Shown here piece by piece: positions 34,332-43,221 of a stretch of 64,000 nucleotides of DNA. Numbering within the stretch: the stretch's first letter is position 1; each line of letters begins with the position of its first letter. The notes beneath the pieces were generated by a model. It ran no database searches and had not been told where the DNA came from. It saw only the letters and a program-made list of their open reading frames with translations. The position numbers and the translations under genes are program-made. Source of the DNA: Brevibacillus_H ginsengisoli (GTDB lineage: Bacteria; Bacillota; Bacilli; Brevibacillales; Brevibacillaceae); the NCBI RefSeq assembly GCF_050113715.1, contig NZ_JBNJQR010000002.1, positions 1 through 64,000 of the forward strand. The letters run 5' to 3'.

Positions 34332-35123
34332 ATGTTCATTGCGGCAATAGGTACTTCCCTTCTTATTCTTTTCATTTTAGTAAACACGCTTTATGTAAAA
34401 AAGAGAACATACCGATTTAAAGCCAATGTCAAGCACCCTTTTCGAATCGTTCATATCTCGGATCTACATGGGCGAATACAGTATTTGAATGGATCTATCA
34501 GTTCCTTGGTGAATCATCTCAATCCTGATTTGCTCTGTATAACAGGAGATTTGACGAATAAAGCAACACAATTGCCCAAGGTGGCTCGAGAGCTTGCGAA
34601 AATTCAGAGTAGGCATGGTGTGTTTTTTGTGCCTGGCAACTATGAGCGGGAGGAAATGGTTTATTTTCGCAAGCGAGTGATACCCGAAGAACATTCCTAC
34701 AAGAGAGTGGTAACATACCCAATCACGACACTGGAAAATAGCTGTAAAGAGGTCGTGATTCAAGGGACGAAAGTACTCCTATTCGGATTTGATAATTCTA
34801 TATATGGCAATGAGAAATATCCTCCAGAAATAAAGGAGATTGAAAATAATTTTAAGCTTGTACTCGCCCACTCACCGAACATCATCCATTATGTGAAGGA
34901 GCATCAAGTAAGCTTCGATCTGCTATTGACGGGTCATACTCACGGGGGACAAGTGAGGCTGTTTTCTAGAACCTTTGGCAGTTACCGTCACTTTCATCTT
35001 GGGGTCATCCAGACTCTTGGCGGGTACTTTGGCATAACGAGAGGATTGGGAACGGCAAGGTTGCCGATTAGGATCAACTGTTTTCCAGAGATCTGTGTGT
35101 ATGAAGTGGAGAGAAAATCATGA
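34332..35123 (+). CDS. Membrane-anchored metallophosphoesterase (YkuE/YaeI-like)
   Basis: The 263-residue protein has an N-terminal membrane helix, then the calcineurin-type motifs: HISDLHGR, LCITGDLTN, FVPGNYE (usually GNHE/D), LAHSPN and LTGHTHGGQ. These bind two metals for phosphoester hydrolysis; relatives act on UDP-diacylglucosamine-type lipids or other phosphodiesters at the membrane. GNYE in place of GNHE is a change at the third motif. I use ATG 34332 after AGAGGTG; a TTG at 34305 is possible. It overlaps the next gene by four bases. Confidence 0.82.
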   Translation: MFIAAIGTSLLILFILVNTLYVKKRTYRFKANVKHPFRIVHISDLHGRIQYLNGSISSLVNHLNPDLLCITGDLTNKATQLPKVARELAKIQSRHGVFFVPGNYEREEMVYFRKRVIPEEHSYKRVVTYPITTLENSCKEVVIQGTKVLLFGFDNSIYGNEKYPPEIKEIENNFKLVLAHSPNIIHYVKEHQVSFDLLLTGHTHGGQVRLFSRTFGSYRHFHLGVIQTLGGYFGITRGLGTARLPIRINCFPEICVYEVERKS

Positions 35124-35419
35124 ACAAATTTCTGTACTTCTTGTTAGAAATCGTTCGTGTCTTATTCATTCTATTCTTTGGTCTAGGGTTGCTTTTGGCT
35201 TTCGAGAATTGGGCAATCCTTTATTTTCACGTGCGGATGAAAGAAAATGTTTTCCTGCCATTCCTCGCTAATGTTCTTCTGGTGTTTGTCGCCTATCGGA
35301 ATTGGCTGCAATTTCACGGTTGGTATCCTAGCCAGCAGATGAAGAGGCTGCCAAACGTAGTTACAAGTTCGTTTATCCTGACGGCCATTCTGTTATTCGT
35401 GTGCTCTATTCAATTCTAG
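35120..35419 (+). CDS. Small multi-pass membrane protein
   Basis: The 99-residue protein has three hydrophobic spans (FLLEIVRVLFILFFGLGLLLAF; VFLPFLANVLLVFVAY; SFILTAILLFVCSI). Its ATG overlaps the phosphoesterase stop (ATGA), so the two are translated together and may work as a unit. No family is recognised. Confidence 0.6.
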   Translation: MNKFLYFLLEIVRVLFILFFGLGLLLAFENWAILYFHVRMKENVFLPFLANVLLVFVAYRNWLQFHGWYPSQQMKRLPNVVTSSFILTAILLFVCSIQF

Positions 35420-35475
35420 AGTTTTGAAGTCTTCGAAATGATAAACAGGCCAAGAATCGAAAGGAAAAGATAATC

Positions 35476-36180
35476 ATGAAACCCAGACAAATCATAGCTC
35501 TTGGAGGCGGAGGTTTCTCCAGCAATCAGGAGCGTTCTCCACTTGATCGTTATATCCTGAAGCAATCAGGAAAAGCCAATCCCAGAATCTGCTTTATCCC
35601 AACCGCAAGCGGAGATTCCGAGGATTATATCCAACGGTTTTATCGATACTACGAGAAACAGAATTGTCAGCCGTCTCATCTTTCTTTATTAAAACCCAAT
35701 TTCTCGGATCTTGAAGCAATGATTATGGATCAAGATATCCTGTTCGTAGGCGGGGGAAATACAAGAAACCTCCTTGCGCTTTGGGGAGCATGGGGCCTTG
35801 ACGAGATTATACGAGAGGCGTGGAAGCAAGGTATTGTGTTGGCGGGCATTAGTGCGGGATCGATTTGTTGGTTTGAACAAGGTTTAACCGATTCCGTTCC
35901 TGGGCGATTATCAGCGATCAACGCTTTGGGCTTCTTGCCTGGCAGTAACTGCCCACACTATGACAGTGAAGCCTCAAGGAGACTGACCTATCTACAAATG
36001 ATTGCGCGTGGAGAGCTGCTGGGAGGATATGCGGTAGAAGATCAGGTTGCTCTTCACTTCATCGGTACTCAATTATATAAAGCAGTCACTTCCTCAGACA
36101 CAGCACGGGCTTATCAAGTACGTCAACAGGGAGATCAGGTGGGAGAAGGGGTGATCATGCCAGAACGTTTAACAGAGTGA
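35476..36180 (+). CDS. Peptidase E / S51-family dipeptidase
   Basis: The 234-residue protein starts with the glycine-rich LGGGGFSS, shows CFIPTASGDSEDYI, LFVGGGNTRNLL, and AGISAGSICWF with the nucleophile Ser of S51 peptidases, then NCPHYDSEASRR with a His of the triad region. These enzymes cleave N-terminal aspartyl dipeptides. AAAGGAAAAG precedes the ATG. It is followed by namA after 170 bases with no terminator seen. Confidence 0.85.
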   Translation: MKPRQIIALGGGGFSSNQERSPLDRYILKQSGKANPRICFIPTASGDSEDYIQRFYRYYEKQNCQPSHLSLLKPNFSDLEAMIMDQDILFVGGGNTRNLLALWGAWGLDEIIREAWKQGIVLAGISAGSICWFEQGLTDSVPGRLSAINALGFLPGSNCPHYDSEASRRLTYLQMIARGELLGGYAVEDQVALHFIGTQLYKAVTSSDTARAYQVRQQGDQVGEGVIMPERLTE

Positions 36181-36350
36181 ACAAACTCTTCCCATCCCTG
36201 ATCGGAATTGCATTCTGGACACGTTTTTAAGCATTTTGTGGTTTAAAAAGACAAGCAAATAACAATAAATTTTATGCTTTAAAAAGAGAAGTAACAGATT
36301 TATAATCAGGATGTACATACACTGGAATTGAGACGAAAGGGAGTAGCGAT

Positions 36351-37376
36351 ATGACTAGTTTAATGACACCCTATAAAATAAAGGGATTGGAACTCAAAAA
36401 TCGAATCGTGATGCCACCGATGTGTCAATATTCTGTCGATGCCAAAGATGGGATCCCGAATGATTGGCACTTTGTCCATTATGTTTCGAGAGCGGTGGGC
36501 GGTACCGGGCTCATCATTATGGAAATGACGGATGTGGAGCCGGATGGCCGAATTTCCGATTATGATCTTGGACTTTGGTCTGATGATCATATCCCCGCTT
36601 TTCAACGAATCATTCGTGAGGTTCATAAATATGGGGCCAAAATAGGCATTCAGATCGCTCATGCTGGACGTAAAGCGGAAGATGCGGAAGTTCCTGTTGG
36701 ACCATCCGAGATTCCTGTTAGTAATGAATATAAAAAACCACGAGCACTTACCACAGAGGAAATCAAGGAAATGGTGCAAAAGTTTCAGGATGCTGCTGTT
36801 CGAGCGATCAAAGCCGGGGTTGATACCATTGAAATTCACGGTGCTCACGGGTATCTCATTCATCAATTCCACTCTCCATCCATCAATAACAGAGACGATC
36901 AATACGGAAAAGATTACTCCTTGTTCGGAGTGGAGGTTATCCGTGCGATCAAGAGTGTTATGCCGCCAGAGATGCCGTTGATCATGCGCATTTCGGCAGT
37001 GGAATATATGGACGGCGGTTATGACCTTGAGCACAGTATCCAAATTAGTCGCAAATACCAAGAAGCCGGTGTAGACGTGTTTCATGTGAGCTCAGGTGGA
37101 GAAGGACCGGCCGGAAAGCGCAAGCCGGGTAATCATCCTGGCTATCAAGTGCCTTTTGCCCGAGCAATTAAACAAGCCTTGCAAGTACCTGTCATCGCAG
37201 TTGGAAACCTGGATGATCCACAGTTGGCTGAAGCAACAATTGCCAACGAGGATGCCGATCTGGTGGCAGTAGGACGAGGCATGCTCAAGGACCCTTACTG
37301 GGCACTTCATGCTATCCAAGCGCTATCGGGGCAGGCCAGAGAAGTTGCTCCCAAGCAGTATGAAAGAGCGTTTTAA
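36351..37376 (+). CDS. namA: NADPH dehydrogenase NamA (old yellow enzyme, YqjM type)
   Basis: The 341-residue flavoprotein has the thermophilic-like OYE signatures: PPMCQYS with the redox-tuning Cys, QIAHAGRKA, IEIHGAHGYLIHQF with the two substrate-binding His, FHVSSGGEG, and ADLVAVGRGMLKDPY. It reduces activated alkenes (enals, nitroesters) with FMN and NADPH and helps in oxidative or electrophile stress. Length matches B. subtilis YqjM (338). AAGGGAG precedes the ATG. Confidence 0.92.
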   Translation: MTSLMTPYKIKGLELKNRIVMPPMCQYSVDAKDGIPNDWHFVHYVSRAVGGTGLIIMEMTDVEPDGRISDYDLGLWSDDHIPAFQRIIREVHKYGAKIGIQIAHAGRKAEDAEVPVGPSEIPVSNEYKKPRALTTEEIKEMVQKFQDAAVRAIKAGVDTIEIHGAHGYLIHQFHSPSINNRDDQYGKDYSLFGVEVIRAIKSVMPPEMPLIMRISAVEYMDGGYDLEHSIQISRKYQEAGVDVFHVSSGGEGPAGKRKPGNHPGYQVPFARAIKQALQVPVIAVGNLDDPQLAEATIANEDADLVAVGRGMLKDPYWALHAIQALSGQAREVAPKQYERAF

Positions 37377-37419
37377 TGTTCAGTAACCAAGACGTAAATC
37401 TTTGCTGCATCCTAACAGG

Positions 37420-37446
37420 GTCCCTTCCATCCAGAAGGGACTTTTA
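37420..37446 (+). terminator. Terminator after namA
   Basis: GTCCCTTC (37420-37427) and GAAGGGAC (37434-37441) form a perfect stem followed by TTTTATT. Confidence 0.8.
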
Positions 37447-37639
37447 TTATTTTTTTGGCAAATAATCTGTTTCGTTCACCGAAAAGTCTAGAACCTTGTT
37501 GGGACAGGCTTTTTATTTTCCGAATATCTGGCATGTAAGCCTTGTAAATGGTACAATAAAGACAGATCAAAAATATTTTTTTGGTCAACGTATTATCTAT
37601 AGCAAGACTCAAACAGATCTTTTGAGAGGGGAACATTGT

Positions 37640-38281
37640 ATGTTTATTCAGGAGTGCTTGACACCTGTAGAGAATTTAACAACCGTATTACCGAATGAAA
37701 CGATTTCCCATGCTTTAAACCTGATGAGACAACAAAACCTATATAGCCTTCCCGTAGTTGATCAAAGTGGGTCTTTCTATGGCTCTATAAGCAAGAGAAG
37801 TATATTCGAACTGTTGGAAACTGGCAAATTTACTGGAGAATTCAATGAATTTATTCAAATGCCTCTAGCTGAAGGTGTGGATAAACAAATTCCGCGGCTT
37901 ACATTCGAGCATATATATGAAGACTTGCTTCCTATTATTGTTCGCTATCCGTTTGTTCCGATTGTGGATGAGAATAATCATTTCCTGGGAATTATCAAAC
38001 GAAAAGATATCGAATTGGTACTAGAATCAGTATTTGGAATGACGATCAAAGGCACTCGGATGGTTATTACGCATTATGAAGGCAAAGGGATTATGAAGGA
38101 AATTATGACGCTTCTGGCTGACCATCAGGCAAACGTAATTTCTTGTATTTCTTTTGATTCCAAGCATCATGGTGTCCGCCGGATTTTGACCAAATTCAAG
38201 TCGGAAGTTCCGACAGACATTATCAAAGAGGATCTGGAAAAACATGGTTATGTAGTTCCTTACGTTCTTGAAAACTCCTAG
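37640..38281 (+). CDS. CBS-pair protein with C-terminal ACT-like domain (AcuB-like)
   Basis: The 213-residue protein has two CBS motifs (about 10-55 with ETISHALNLMRQQNLYSLPV; about 75-130 with YEDLLPIIVRYPFVPIVDE) and a C-terminal ACT-type domain (RMVITHYEGKGIMKEIMTLL). CBS pairs bind adenosine nucleotides, in Bacillota often AMP, ATP or c-di-AMP. The order resembles AcuB, but no acetoin gene is adjacent. I start at ATG 37640, after GAGAGGGG; the longer frame from 37496 has no support. Probable role: nucleotide-sensing regulator. Confidence 0.75.
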   Translation: MFIQECLTPVENLTTVLPNETISHALNLMRQQNLYSLPVVDQSGSFYGSISKRSIFELLETGKFTGEFNEFIQMPLAEGVDKQIPRLTFEHIYEDLLPIIVRYPFVPIVDENNHFLGIIKRKDIELVLESVFGMTIKGTRMVITHYEGKGIMKEIMTLLADHQANVISCISFDSKHHGVRRILTKFKSEVPTDIIKEDLEKHGYVVPYVLENS

Positions 38282-38306
38282 CCCAAATTCATAAACGGTT
38301 TATCTG

Positions 38307-38339
38307 CTCCCGATTTCTAAGGTCGGGAGTATTTTTTTT
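38307..38339 (+). terminator. Terminator after the CBS-ACT gene
   Basis: CTCCCGA and TCGGGAG form a perfect stem, followed by TATTTTTTTT. Confidence 0.8.
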
Positions 38340-38466
38340 AGCGGATTGGAATATGGTATAGGCCAAGTTTTTTAAAAGTGCAGGATAAGGTTCATGTTCC
38401 TCTTGAGATTGGATATAATAAGTAAGATAGAACATTCTTAATTGCAAAAAGAAGGGAGTGGCTCGA

Positions 38467-39036
38467 ATGAGTACCCTATTGAAAGAGATTCTAAAGTACA
38501 ACGATAAGTTTGTGGAGGAACAAAAATATGTTCCCTACCTTACCTCCAAATTCCCTGAACGTAAGCTTGTATTAATCACTTGTATGGACACGCGCTTGAT
38601 TGAGCTTTTGCCTGCCAGTATGAACTTAAAGAACGGTGACGTAAAAATAATAAAAACAGCGGGAGCAGTTGTTTCACATCCATTTGGCAGTGTGATGCGC
38701 AGTATTCTGGTCGCGATCTATGAGTTGAACGCTGAAGAGGTTTTTGTCGTAGGTCATTATGACTGTGGGATGGGAAGTGTGAATCCCCGCGCAATGAAAG
38801 AGAAATTCATTAAGCAAGGGATTAAAGAAGAAACAATCAATACCTTGGAGTATTCGGGTATGGATCTGGAACGTTGGCTTCAAGGCTTCGATTGTGTAGC
38901 GGATAGTGTGAAAAACAGTGTCTCCATGATCCGTCACCATCCACTCCTTCCCAATAAAGTTCCTGTTCATGGACTTGTCATGGATCCAAGTACCGGCAGG
39001 CTTGATGTCATTGATGATGGGTACACGCACATCTAA
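38467..39036 (+). CDS. Beta-carbonic anhydrase
   Basis: The 189-residue protein has the zinc-binding motifs of the clade: ITCMDTRLI (Cys, Asp-Arg dyad) and VGHYDCGMG (His and Cys). It interconverts CO2 and bicarbonate, which could feed the biotin carboxylase reaction and pH balance. It is close in layout to B. subtilis YtiB. ATG at 38467 follows AAGGGAG; the earlier in-frame start at 38458 overlaps the ribosome site. Confidence 0.9.
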   Translation: MSTLLKEILKYNDKFVEEQKYVPYLTSKFPERKLVLITCMDTRLIELLPASMNLKNGDVKIIKTAGAVVSHPFGSVMRSILVAIYELNAEEVFVVGHYDCGMGSVNPRAMKEKFIKQGIKEETINTLEYSGMDLERWLQGFDCVADSVKNSVSMIRHHPLLPNKVPVHGLVMDPSTGRLDVIDDGYTHI

Positions 39037-39218
39037 CATTCCACAGCAGTTCCAAAGCAAAAGTAAACGTTCGTTGAAGGTTATTTCCCCTCTAATTGTG
39101 AAATCGTATGTCACAAATGCGGTTATGGCTTGTTTCGCCAAATGGGAGACTATATAATGGAAATTGCTATTGTATGGAATGAACGTCTATAATTGTATAA
39201 TTAAGGAGCTGTGGAATC

Positions 39219-39389
39219 ATGAACTTATTTGACATCTTAATGTTTATCATGACCCTTTTCATTGCAGCTGGTGTTTACCGTTCTGCCAAAGTAAAAAATA
39301 AATTTGCTGTCGGATTTGGCCTGGTTTCCTTAGCTATCTTCGTATTTGCTGACGCTTTGATTGTATACTTTGCTACACAGGCTCACTAA
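39219..39389 (+). CDS. Small two-helix membrane protein (DUF2759-like?)
   Basis: The 56-residue protein follows AAGGAG and has two hydrophobic helices (ILMFIMTLFIAAGVY and VGFGLVSLAIFVFADALIVYF) joined by a basic RSAKVKNK loop. The size and topology resemble the YqgW/DUF2759 group of Bacillales small membrane proteins, but this is a tentative match. A clear terminator follows directly, which supports it as a real gene. Confidence 0.6.
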   Translation: MNLFDILMFIMTLFIAAGVYRSAKVKNKFAVGFGLVSLAIFVFADALIVYFATQAH

Positions 39390-39423
39390 TCTTACATACG
39401 ACTGAAGTGAATACGAACGAAGA

Positions 39424-39454
39424 AGAGACTATACGATGTTATAGTCTCTTTTTT
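39424..39454 (+). terminator. Strong terminator
   Basis: AGAGACTATA (39424-39433) and TATAGTCTCT (39440-39449) form a perfect 10-bp stem followed by T. Confidence 0.88.
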
Positions 39455-39524
39455 ATGCTCTTTTTCTCCTTGTTTCTGCATGAAGCTAGGCAAGAATTGC
39501 CATACTACGGGGGAGGTGGGGTAC

Positions 39525-40691
39525 TTGCTTCAGCGAAAACGAACCAACTCCCAAGTCATCGTAGCCACCGTTGTAGTGGATCAGAAGACGAAACAATTAT
39601 GCATGCGAATTCAACCAGGCCAAATTGCCATTATTGCGCATGAAGATGTGGATGAGGTAGCGGCGGAAGCGTTGATTGAAGCCAATGTACGAGCAGTGAT
39701 TAATACCAAAAGCTTCATGACAGGAACCTATCCATCGATCGGAGCCAAGCGGCTGCTTGAGTCCAAGATTCCACTGTTTGAAGTTGTTGGGGATAGCCCG
39801 ATGGAGATTATGTCTCTTCAGGATCAGTCAACCGTCCGTATTACCACTTCACTTCTTCTGCAAGTGCTTCATCATAACGGATGGGCAACCTATGCTCAAC
39901 TTGCTGTTGTCACACCTGATTCCATTTGGAAAAAGACGCAAATCGCGAATGCACAGCTTGACCGAACGCTTTCGCAATTTATTGATAACACGTTAATGTA
40001 CGCAAAGTGGGAGAAAGACATCTTTTTGAAACCACTTCCCAAGCTGAGCTTACAGACGCAAATCGCGGGTCGACATGTCATTGTCGTCGTACGTGGCAAG
40101 CATTATCGGGAAGATCTGCAAATGCTATCTTCGTACATTAAAGAATGCCGCCCCGTACTAATCGCCGTAGACGGGGGAGCAGATGCTCTGTTGGAGTCAG
40201 GCTACCAACCAGACCTCATCATTGGGGATATGGACAGTATCTCCGATGATGCCTTACGATGCGGGGCTGAGATTGTGGTTCATGCCTTTGTCAATGGATA
40301 CGCACCCGGTCACGAGAGGGTAGAGCGTCTCCAGTTAGTCCATCAGCTTTTGCCAGCACCAGGGACAAGTGAAGATGTGGCGATGCTTTTGGCCTATGAA
40401 GAAGATGCGGAGTTAATCGTGACGATTGGCACCCATACAAACATGATTGATTTTTTAGAAAAAGGCCGAAAAGGGATGGCAAGCACCCTTTTGGTCAGGA
40501 CCAAAATCGGCCCCAAACTAATCGATGCCAAAGGAGTTAGCCAACTGTATCAGCCTCGCGTGACGGCAAATACTTGGGCCTTGTTTATGCTCGCATCGTT
40601 GGCTCCGATTATGGCTATTTTGGCGATTAATCCGGTCATACGCAATGTGTTGAATATGTTCGTTCGTCAATGGATGATGCTAACATTTTAG
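39525..40691 (+). CDS. steA: SteA-like putative cytokinetic ring protein
   Basis: The 388-residue protein has an N-terminal strand-rich domain (IAIIAHEDVDEVAAEALIEA, AVINTKSFMTGTYPS) and a thiamine-pyrophosphokinase-like C-terminal domain (VDGGADALLESGYQPDLIIG, DMDSISDDA), ending in a membrane helix (WALFMLASLAPIMAILAI). In Corynebacterium SteA and SteB affect cell division and wall integrity. TTG at 39525 follows GGGGGAGG with 10 bases; ATG 39480 has none. The next gene is a SteB/MctB-like protein 12 bases away, which supports the name. Confidence 0.8.
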   Translation: MLQRKRTNSQVIVATVVVDQKTKQLCMRIQPGQIAIIAHEDVDEVAAEALIEANVRAVINTKSFMTGTYPSIGAKRLLESKIPLFEVVGDSPMEIMSLQDQSTVRITTSLLLQVLHHNGWATYAQLAVVTPDSIWKKTQIANAQLDRTLSQFIDNTLMYAKWEKDIFLKPLPKLSLQTQIAGRHVIVVVRGKHYREDLQMLSSYIKECRPVLIAVDGGADALLESGYQPDLIIGDMDSISDDALRCGAEIVVHAFVNGYAPGHERVERLQLVHQLLPAPGTSEDVAMLLAYEEDAELIVTIGTHTNMIDFLEKGRKGMASTLLVRTKIGPKLIDAKGVSQLYQPRVTANTWALFMLASLAPIMAILAINPVIRNVLNMFVRQWMMLTF

Positions 40692-40703
40692 GAGAGCTGC
40701 GCG

Positions 40704-41270
40704 ATGATCAATATACGCTATCACTTTATTACGATTGCCTCCATTTTTTTAGCGCTGGCTATTGGCATTTTGTTAGGTGGTACAGCCGGGCAATCCTGGT
40801 TTACCGCCAAAGAACGGGAAATCTTTGAATCCATGGAGCAAAAATATAACAAGACGCTAAAAAGCAATAATGAACTAAAGAAACAAGTCAATCAACTGAT
40901 GATGCAAGTAGAGAAGAGCAACGAAGAAGTGACTCATTTGATGGTTACGAGATATGCCAATGAATTGCAGGGGCAACACGTTTTTATTTGGTATCCTGAC
41001 TCTTTGAACCCAAGTCTTTACACACGAATTCTGGAATCGGTTGGACTTCATGTCGTTCATTATGATCCTCCCGTAACCTCCAGTAACCCTCAAAAAGAAG
41101 CGTTGCTGATTCTGGGCAAGGAAGTTCCCGAGTGGATTCATCGTTTGCCATCAGGGGTAAAGTGGGTTCAGGTTGATACGATGCCGAATACTCCGTCTAA
41201 AAAGTGGAAAATGCTAGAGATTGTACAAACTCTTCTAAAGGAGAAGAGGTGGGAGAATGAAAAAAGTTAG
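40704..41270 (+). CDS. SteB/MctB-like (copper transporter family) membrane protein
   Basis: The 188-residue protein starts with NIRYHFITIASIFLALAIGI, the typical N-terminal membrane helix and LLGG turn of the MctB/SteB family, followed by a coiled coil (about 35-75) and a C-terminal extracytoplasmic domain. Despite the family name, a copper role is shown only for mycobacterial MctB. Here it pairs with steA, so a part in envelope or division processes is more likely. It overlaps the glycosyltransferase gene by 14 bases. Confidence 0.75.
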   Translation: MINIRYHFITIASIFLALAIGILLGGTAGQSWFTAKEREIFESMEQKYNKTLKSNNELKKQVNQLMMQVEKSNEEVTHLMVTRYANELQGQHVFIWYPDSLNPSLYTRILESVGLHVVHYDPPVTSSNPQKEALLILGKEVPEWIHRLPSGVKWVQVDTMPNTPSKKWKMLEIVQTLLKEKRWENEKS

Positions 41271-41940
41271 TATTGTGGTACCCGCTTACAATGAAGCTTC
41301 TCAAATCTTACGGACGCTTCGGGCAATCCGATTGTACATTCCTCATCAGGAATTGATTGTTGTGGATGATGGCAGCAGCGACAATACGATGGAAATTGCC
41401 AGTGAGCTGGCGGATTTAGTAATTCGTTTACCCATCAATCGAGGCAAAGGGATCGCGTTGCAGACTGGATGGAAGCAATCCAGAGGGGACATTGTGATGT
41501 TGCTTGATGCTGATTTGTGTGAAAGTGCTCGCTTTGGCTTTCGATTAGCAGATCCCATCCTGGAAGGACAGTGTGATATGAGCATCGCTGTGTTGCCGCA
41601 ACCAATGAAGCGAGTGGGATTGGGAATGGCGAAAGGGCTGGCGCGAACTGGAATTCGTATGCTTACCGGGTTTACCCCAGTCTCGCCACTATCGGGTCAG
41701 AGAGCGATTCGCAGAGAAGTGCTTTCCTCCCTTCGCAGCCTGGATAAGGGGTTTGGTGTGGAAGTTGGTCTTACGGTAGATGTTCTTCGAGCAGGCTATC
41801 GAGTCAAAGAAATACCGGTTCAATTTACTCATCGGCAAACGAACAATGATTGGCGTGGGTATTATCACCGCGGTCGGGAATTCGTCGCCATCACAAGAAC
41901 ACTAGGCAGGAAAATGGGAGAAGGTCTATGGATCAGATAG
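41257..41940 (+). CDS. Family 2 glycosyltransferase
   Basis: The 227-residue GT-A protein has SIVVPAYNEASQILRTLRAI, VVDDGSSDNTMEIA and VMLLDADLCE (the DxD-like metal site), and RGKGIALQTGWK. There is no membrane helix, unlike many GT2 lipid transferases. With the MraY-like enzyme downstream it probably extends a lipid-linked sugar for a wall or capsule polymer. It overlaps both neighbours, so the operon steA-steB-GT-MraY-like is tight. Confidence 0.85.
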   Translation: MKKVSIVVPAYNEASQILRTLRAIRLYIPHQELIVVDDGSSDNTMEIASELADLVIRLPINRGKGIALQTGWKQSRGDIVMLLDADLCESARFGFRLADPILEGQCDMSIAVLPQPMKRVGLGMAKGLARTGIRMLTGFTPVSPLSGQRAIRREVLSSLRSLDKGFGVEVGLTVDVLRAGYRVKEIPVQFTHRQTNNDWRGYYHRGREFVAITRTLGRKMGEGLWIR

Positions 41941-42806
41941 CGTTGGAAAACAAACAGTATATTTTGTTGATGATTGCCATCATTACGCCTATCGGATTGT
42001 TCTCCTTATGGTATGAGAGAGGACTCGCTTATTTGCGAAAACAGGGAATGGTTCGAAAAAACTATGAAGGTCTGTTCATTCCCACCGCGGGTGGAATTCT
42101 CTTATTTGTCAATGTAACCGTTACTTGGATGATTGAGCTTTGGTTAATCCATGTGTTCGCTCTTTACCAAGGGTACATACAGGATATGAGTTTATTTCTT
42201 GTGGGTTCATTCGCTGTCCTGATCTTCGGATGGCAAGATGATACTTCCCATGACCATAAAAATAAAGGCCTTCGTGGTCATCTGAGCACTCTTTGGCGTG
42301 AACAAAGAATGACCAGTGGACTCTTGAAGGCATTTGGCATTTTGGGAACGGCACTGATTATCAGTATTCCTCTGTCTCAAGGTATCGTGGAAACAGTGGT
42401 TCATCTATTACTTTTGACGTTATCCAGCAATTTAATCAACCTGTTTGATGTGAGACCCGCTCGAGCCATTAAGGTGTTCTGGCTACTGTTTGGTATTGTA
42501 TTCGCGTCGAGTCCGATCTTTTATTCCACGATTGCTTGGATCTTTTTGCTGCCGGTTTTCAGTGGTACACTTTGGTTCTTTTTTCGTGATGCGCAAGGAT
42601 CGATTATGCTGGGGGATACAGGTGCCAATTATTTAGGTTTTCTATTGGGGATTGAAATGATGATTGCTTTTGCTCTGCCAGTCAAACTTGCCATTGTCTG
42701 CTTGTTACTCCTGATTCATGGGCTTGCGGAGCAGAAATCCTTTTCTAAGGTGATCCAATCAAGAGGGTGGCTCAACTGGCTAGATTCGCTGGGACGGAAA
42801 TCGTGA
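41928..42806 (+). CDS. MraY-like polyprenyl-phosphate sugar-1-phosphate transferase
   Basis: The 292-residue polytopic protein has the DD-type motif FGWQDDTS (about residues 98-105), NLINLFDVRPARAIK (the NxxNxxDG-type motif; here FDVRP replaces the usual LDG), and MLGDTGANYLGF. These catalyse transfer of a sugar-1-phosphate to an undecaprenyl carrier. The change of DG to DV/R is unusual for this family and may alter substrate. ATG at 41928 follows GGGAGAAGG inside the previous gene. It is not in an mra/mur cluster, so it is not the essential MraY. Confidence 0.8.
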   Translation: MDQIALENKQYILLMIAIITPIGLFSLWYERGLAYLRKQGMVRKNYEGLFIPTAGGILLFVNVTVTWMIELWLIHVFALYQGYIQDMSLFLVGSFAVLIFGWQDDTSHDHKNKGLRGHLSTLWREQRMTSGLLKAFGILGTALIISIPLSQGIVETVVHLLLLTLSSNLINLFDVRPARAIKVFWLLFGIVFASSPIFYSTIAWIFLLPVFSGTLWFFFRDAQGSIMLGDTGANYLGFLLGIEMMIAFALPVKLAIVCLLLLIHGLAEQKSFSKVIQSRGWLNWLDSLGRKS

Positions 42807-42814
42807 ATGATTGC

Positions 42815-43075
42815 TTATTCATCATCTTCCTCTGGTGTCATGAAGCGAGGCTGTACACGATTGCGCTTCCGATCGTGATGCAGAATGAAGCCCGCGATAA
42901 ACGCGACCGGTAACGTAAATAGGATAAAGCCTATACTAAATTGTCCCCATAAGAACGTATGAATGTCAGGATCAAAATATAAGTAACAGACATCTCTCAT
43001 CAGCTTGATTCCGAAGCCCGCAATGGCAGCAGGAATGACCATAATGAGTAGAGCGACAATCTTCTGGGCAAGCAT
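42815..43075 (-). CDS. DUF2627 small membrane protein (YqzF-like)
   Basis: The 86-residue protein has two membrane helices (IVALLIMVIPAAIAGFGIKL; FSIGFILFTLPVAFIAGFIL) and a charged tail (HHDRKRNRVQP). B. subtilis yqzF (DUF2627) lies next to bkdR, and the same arrangement is found here. I start at ATG 43075, with AAGGAAGTG upstream, in place of an earlier in-frame ATG. It faces the MraY-like gene tail to tail and diverges from bkdR. Function is unknown. Confidence 0.8.
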   Translation of the reverse strand: MLAQKIVALLIMVIPAAIAGFGIKLMRDVCYLYFDPDIHTFLWGQFSIGFILFTLPVAFIAGFILHHDRKRNRVQPRFMTPEEDDE

Positions 43076-43149
43076 TCCGTTCACTTCCTTGATTAATTCT
43101 TCCAACAAGATTTCTTTTCCATCATATAGCATATAGCATGATCTATTAC

Positions 43150-43177
43150 TTGTCCAACAGACAAAATAAGATACAAT
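43150..43177 (+). promoter_or_regulatory. Likely promoter of bkdR
   Basis: TTGTCC (43150-43155) and TACAAT (43172-43177) are spaced by 16 bases, a vegetative-type promoter, 45 bases before the gene. Confidence 0.45.
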
Positions 43178-43221
43178 GGATAGGGAAATAGACGTCCAGA
43201 TAGAGAAAAAGGGGGAACCTT

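Noticed and set aside
36360..37085. 241-codon minus-strand frame opposite namA
   Set aside because: Exact shadow of a well-supported gene; no ribosome site and no protein-like motifs.
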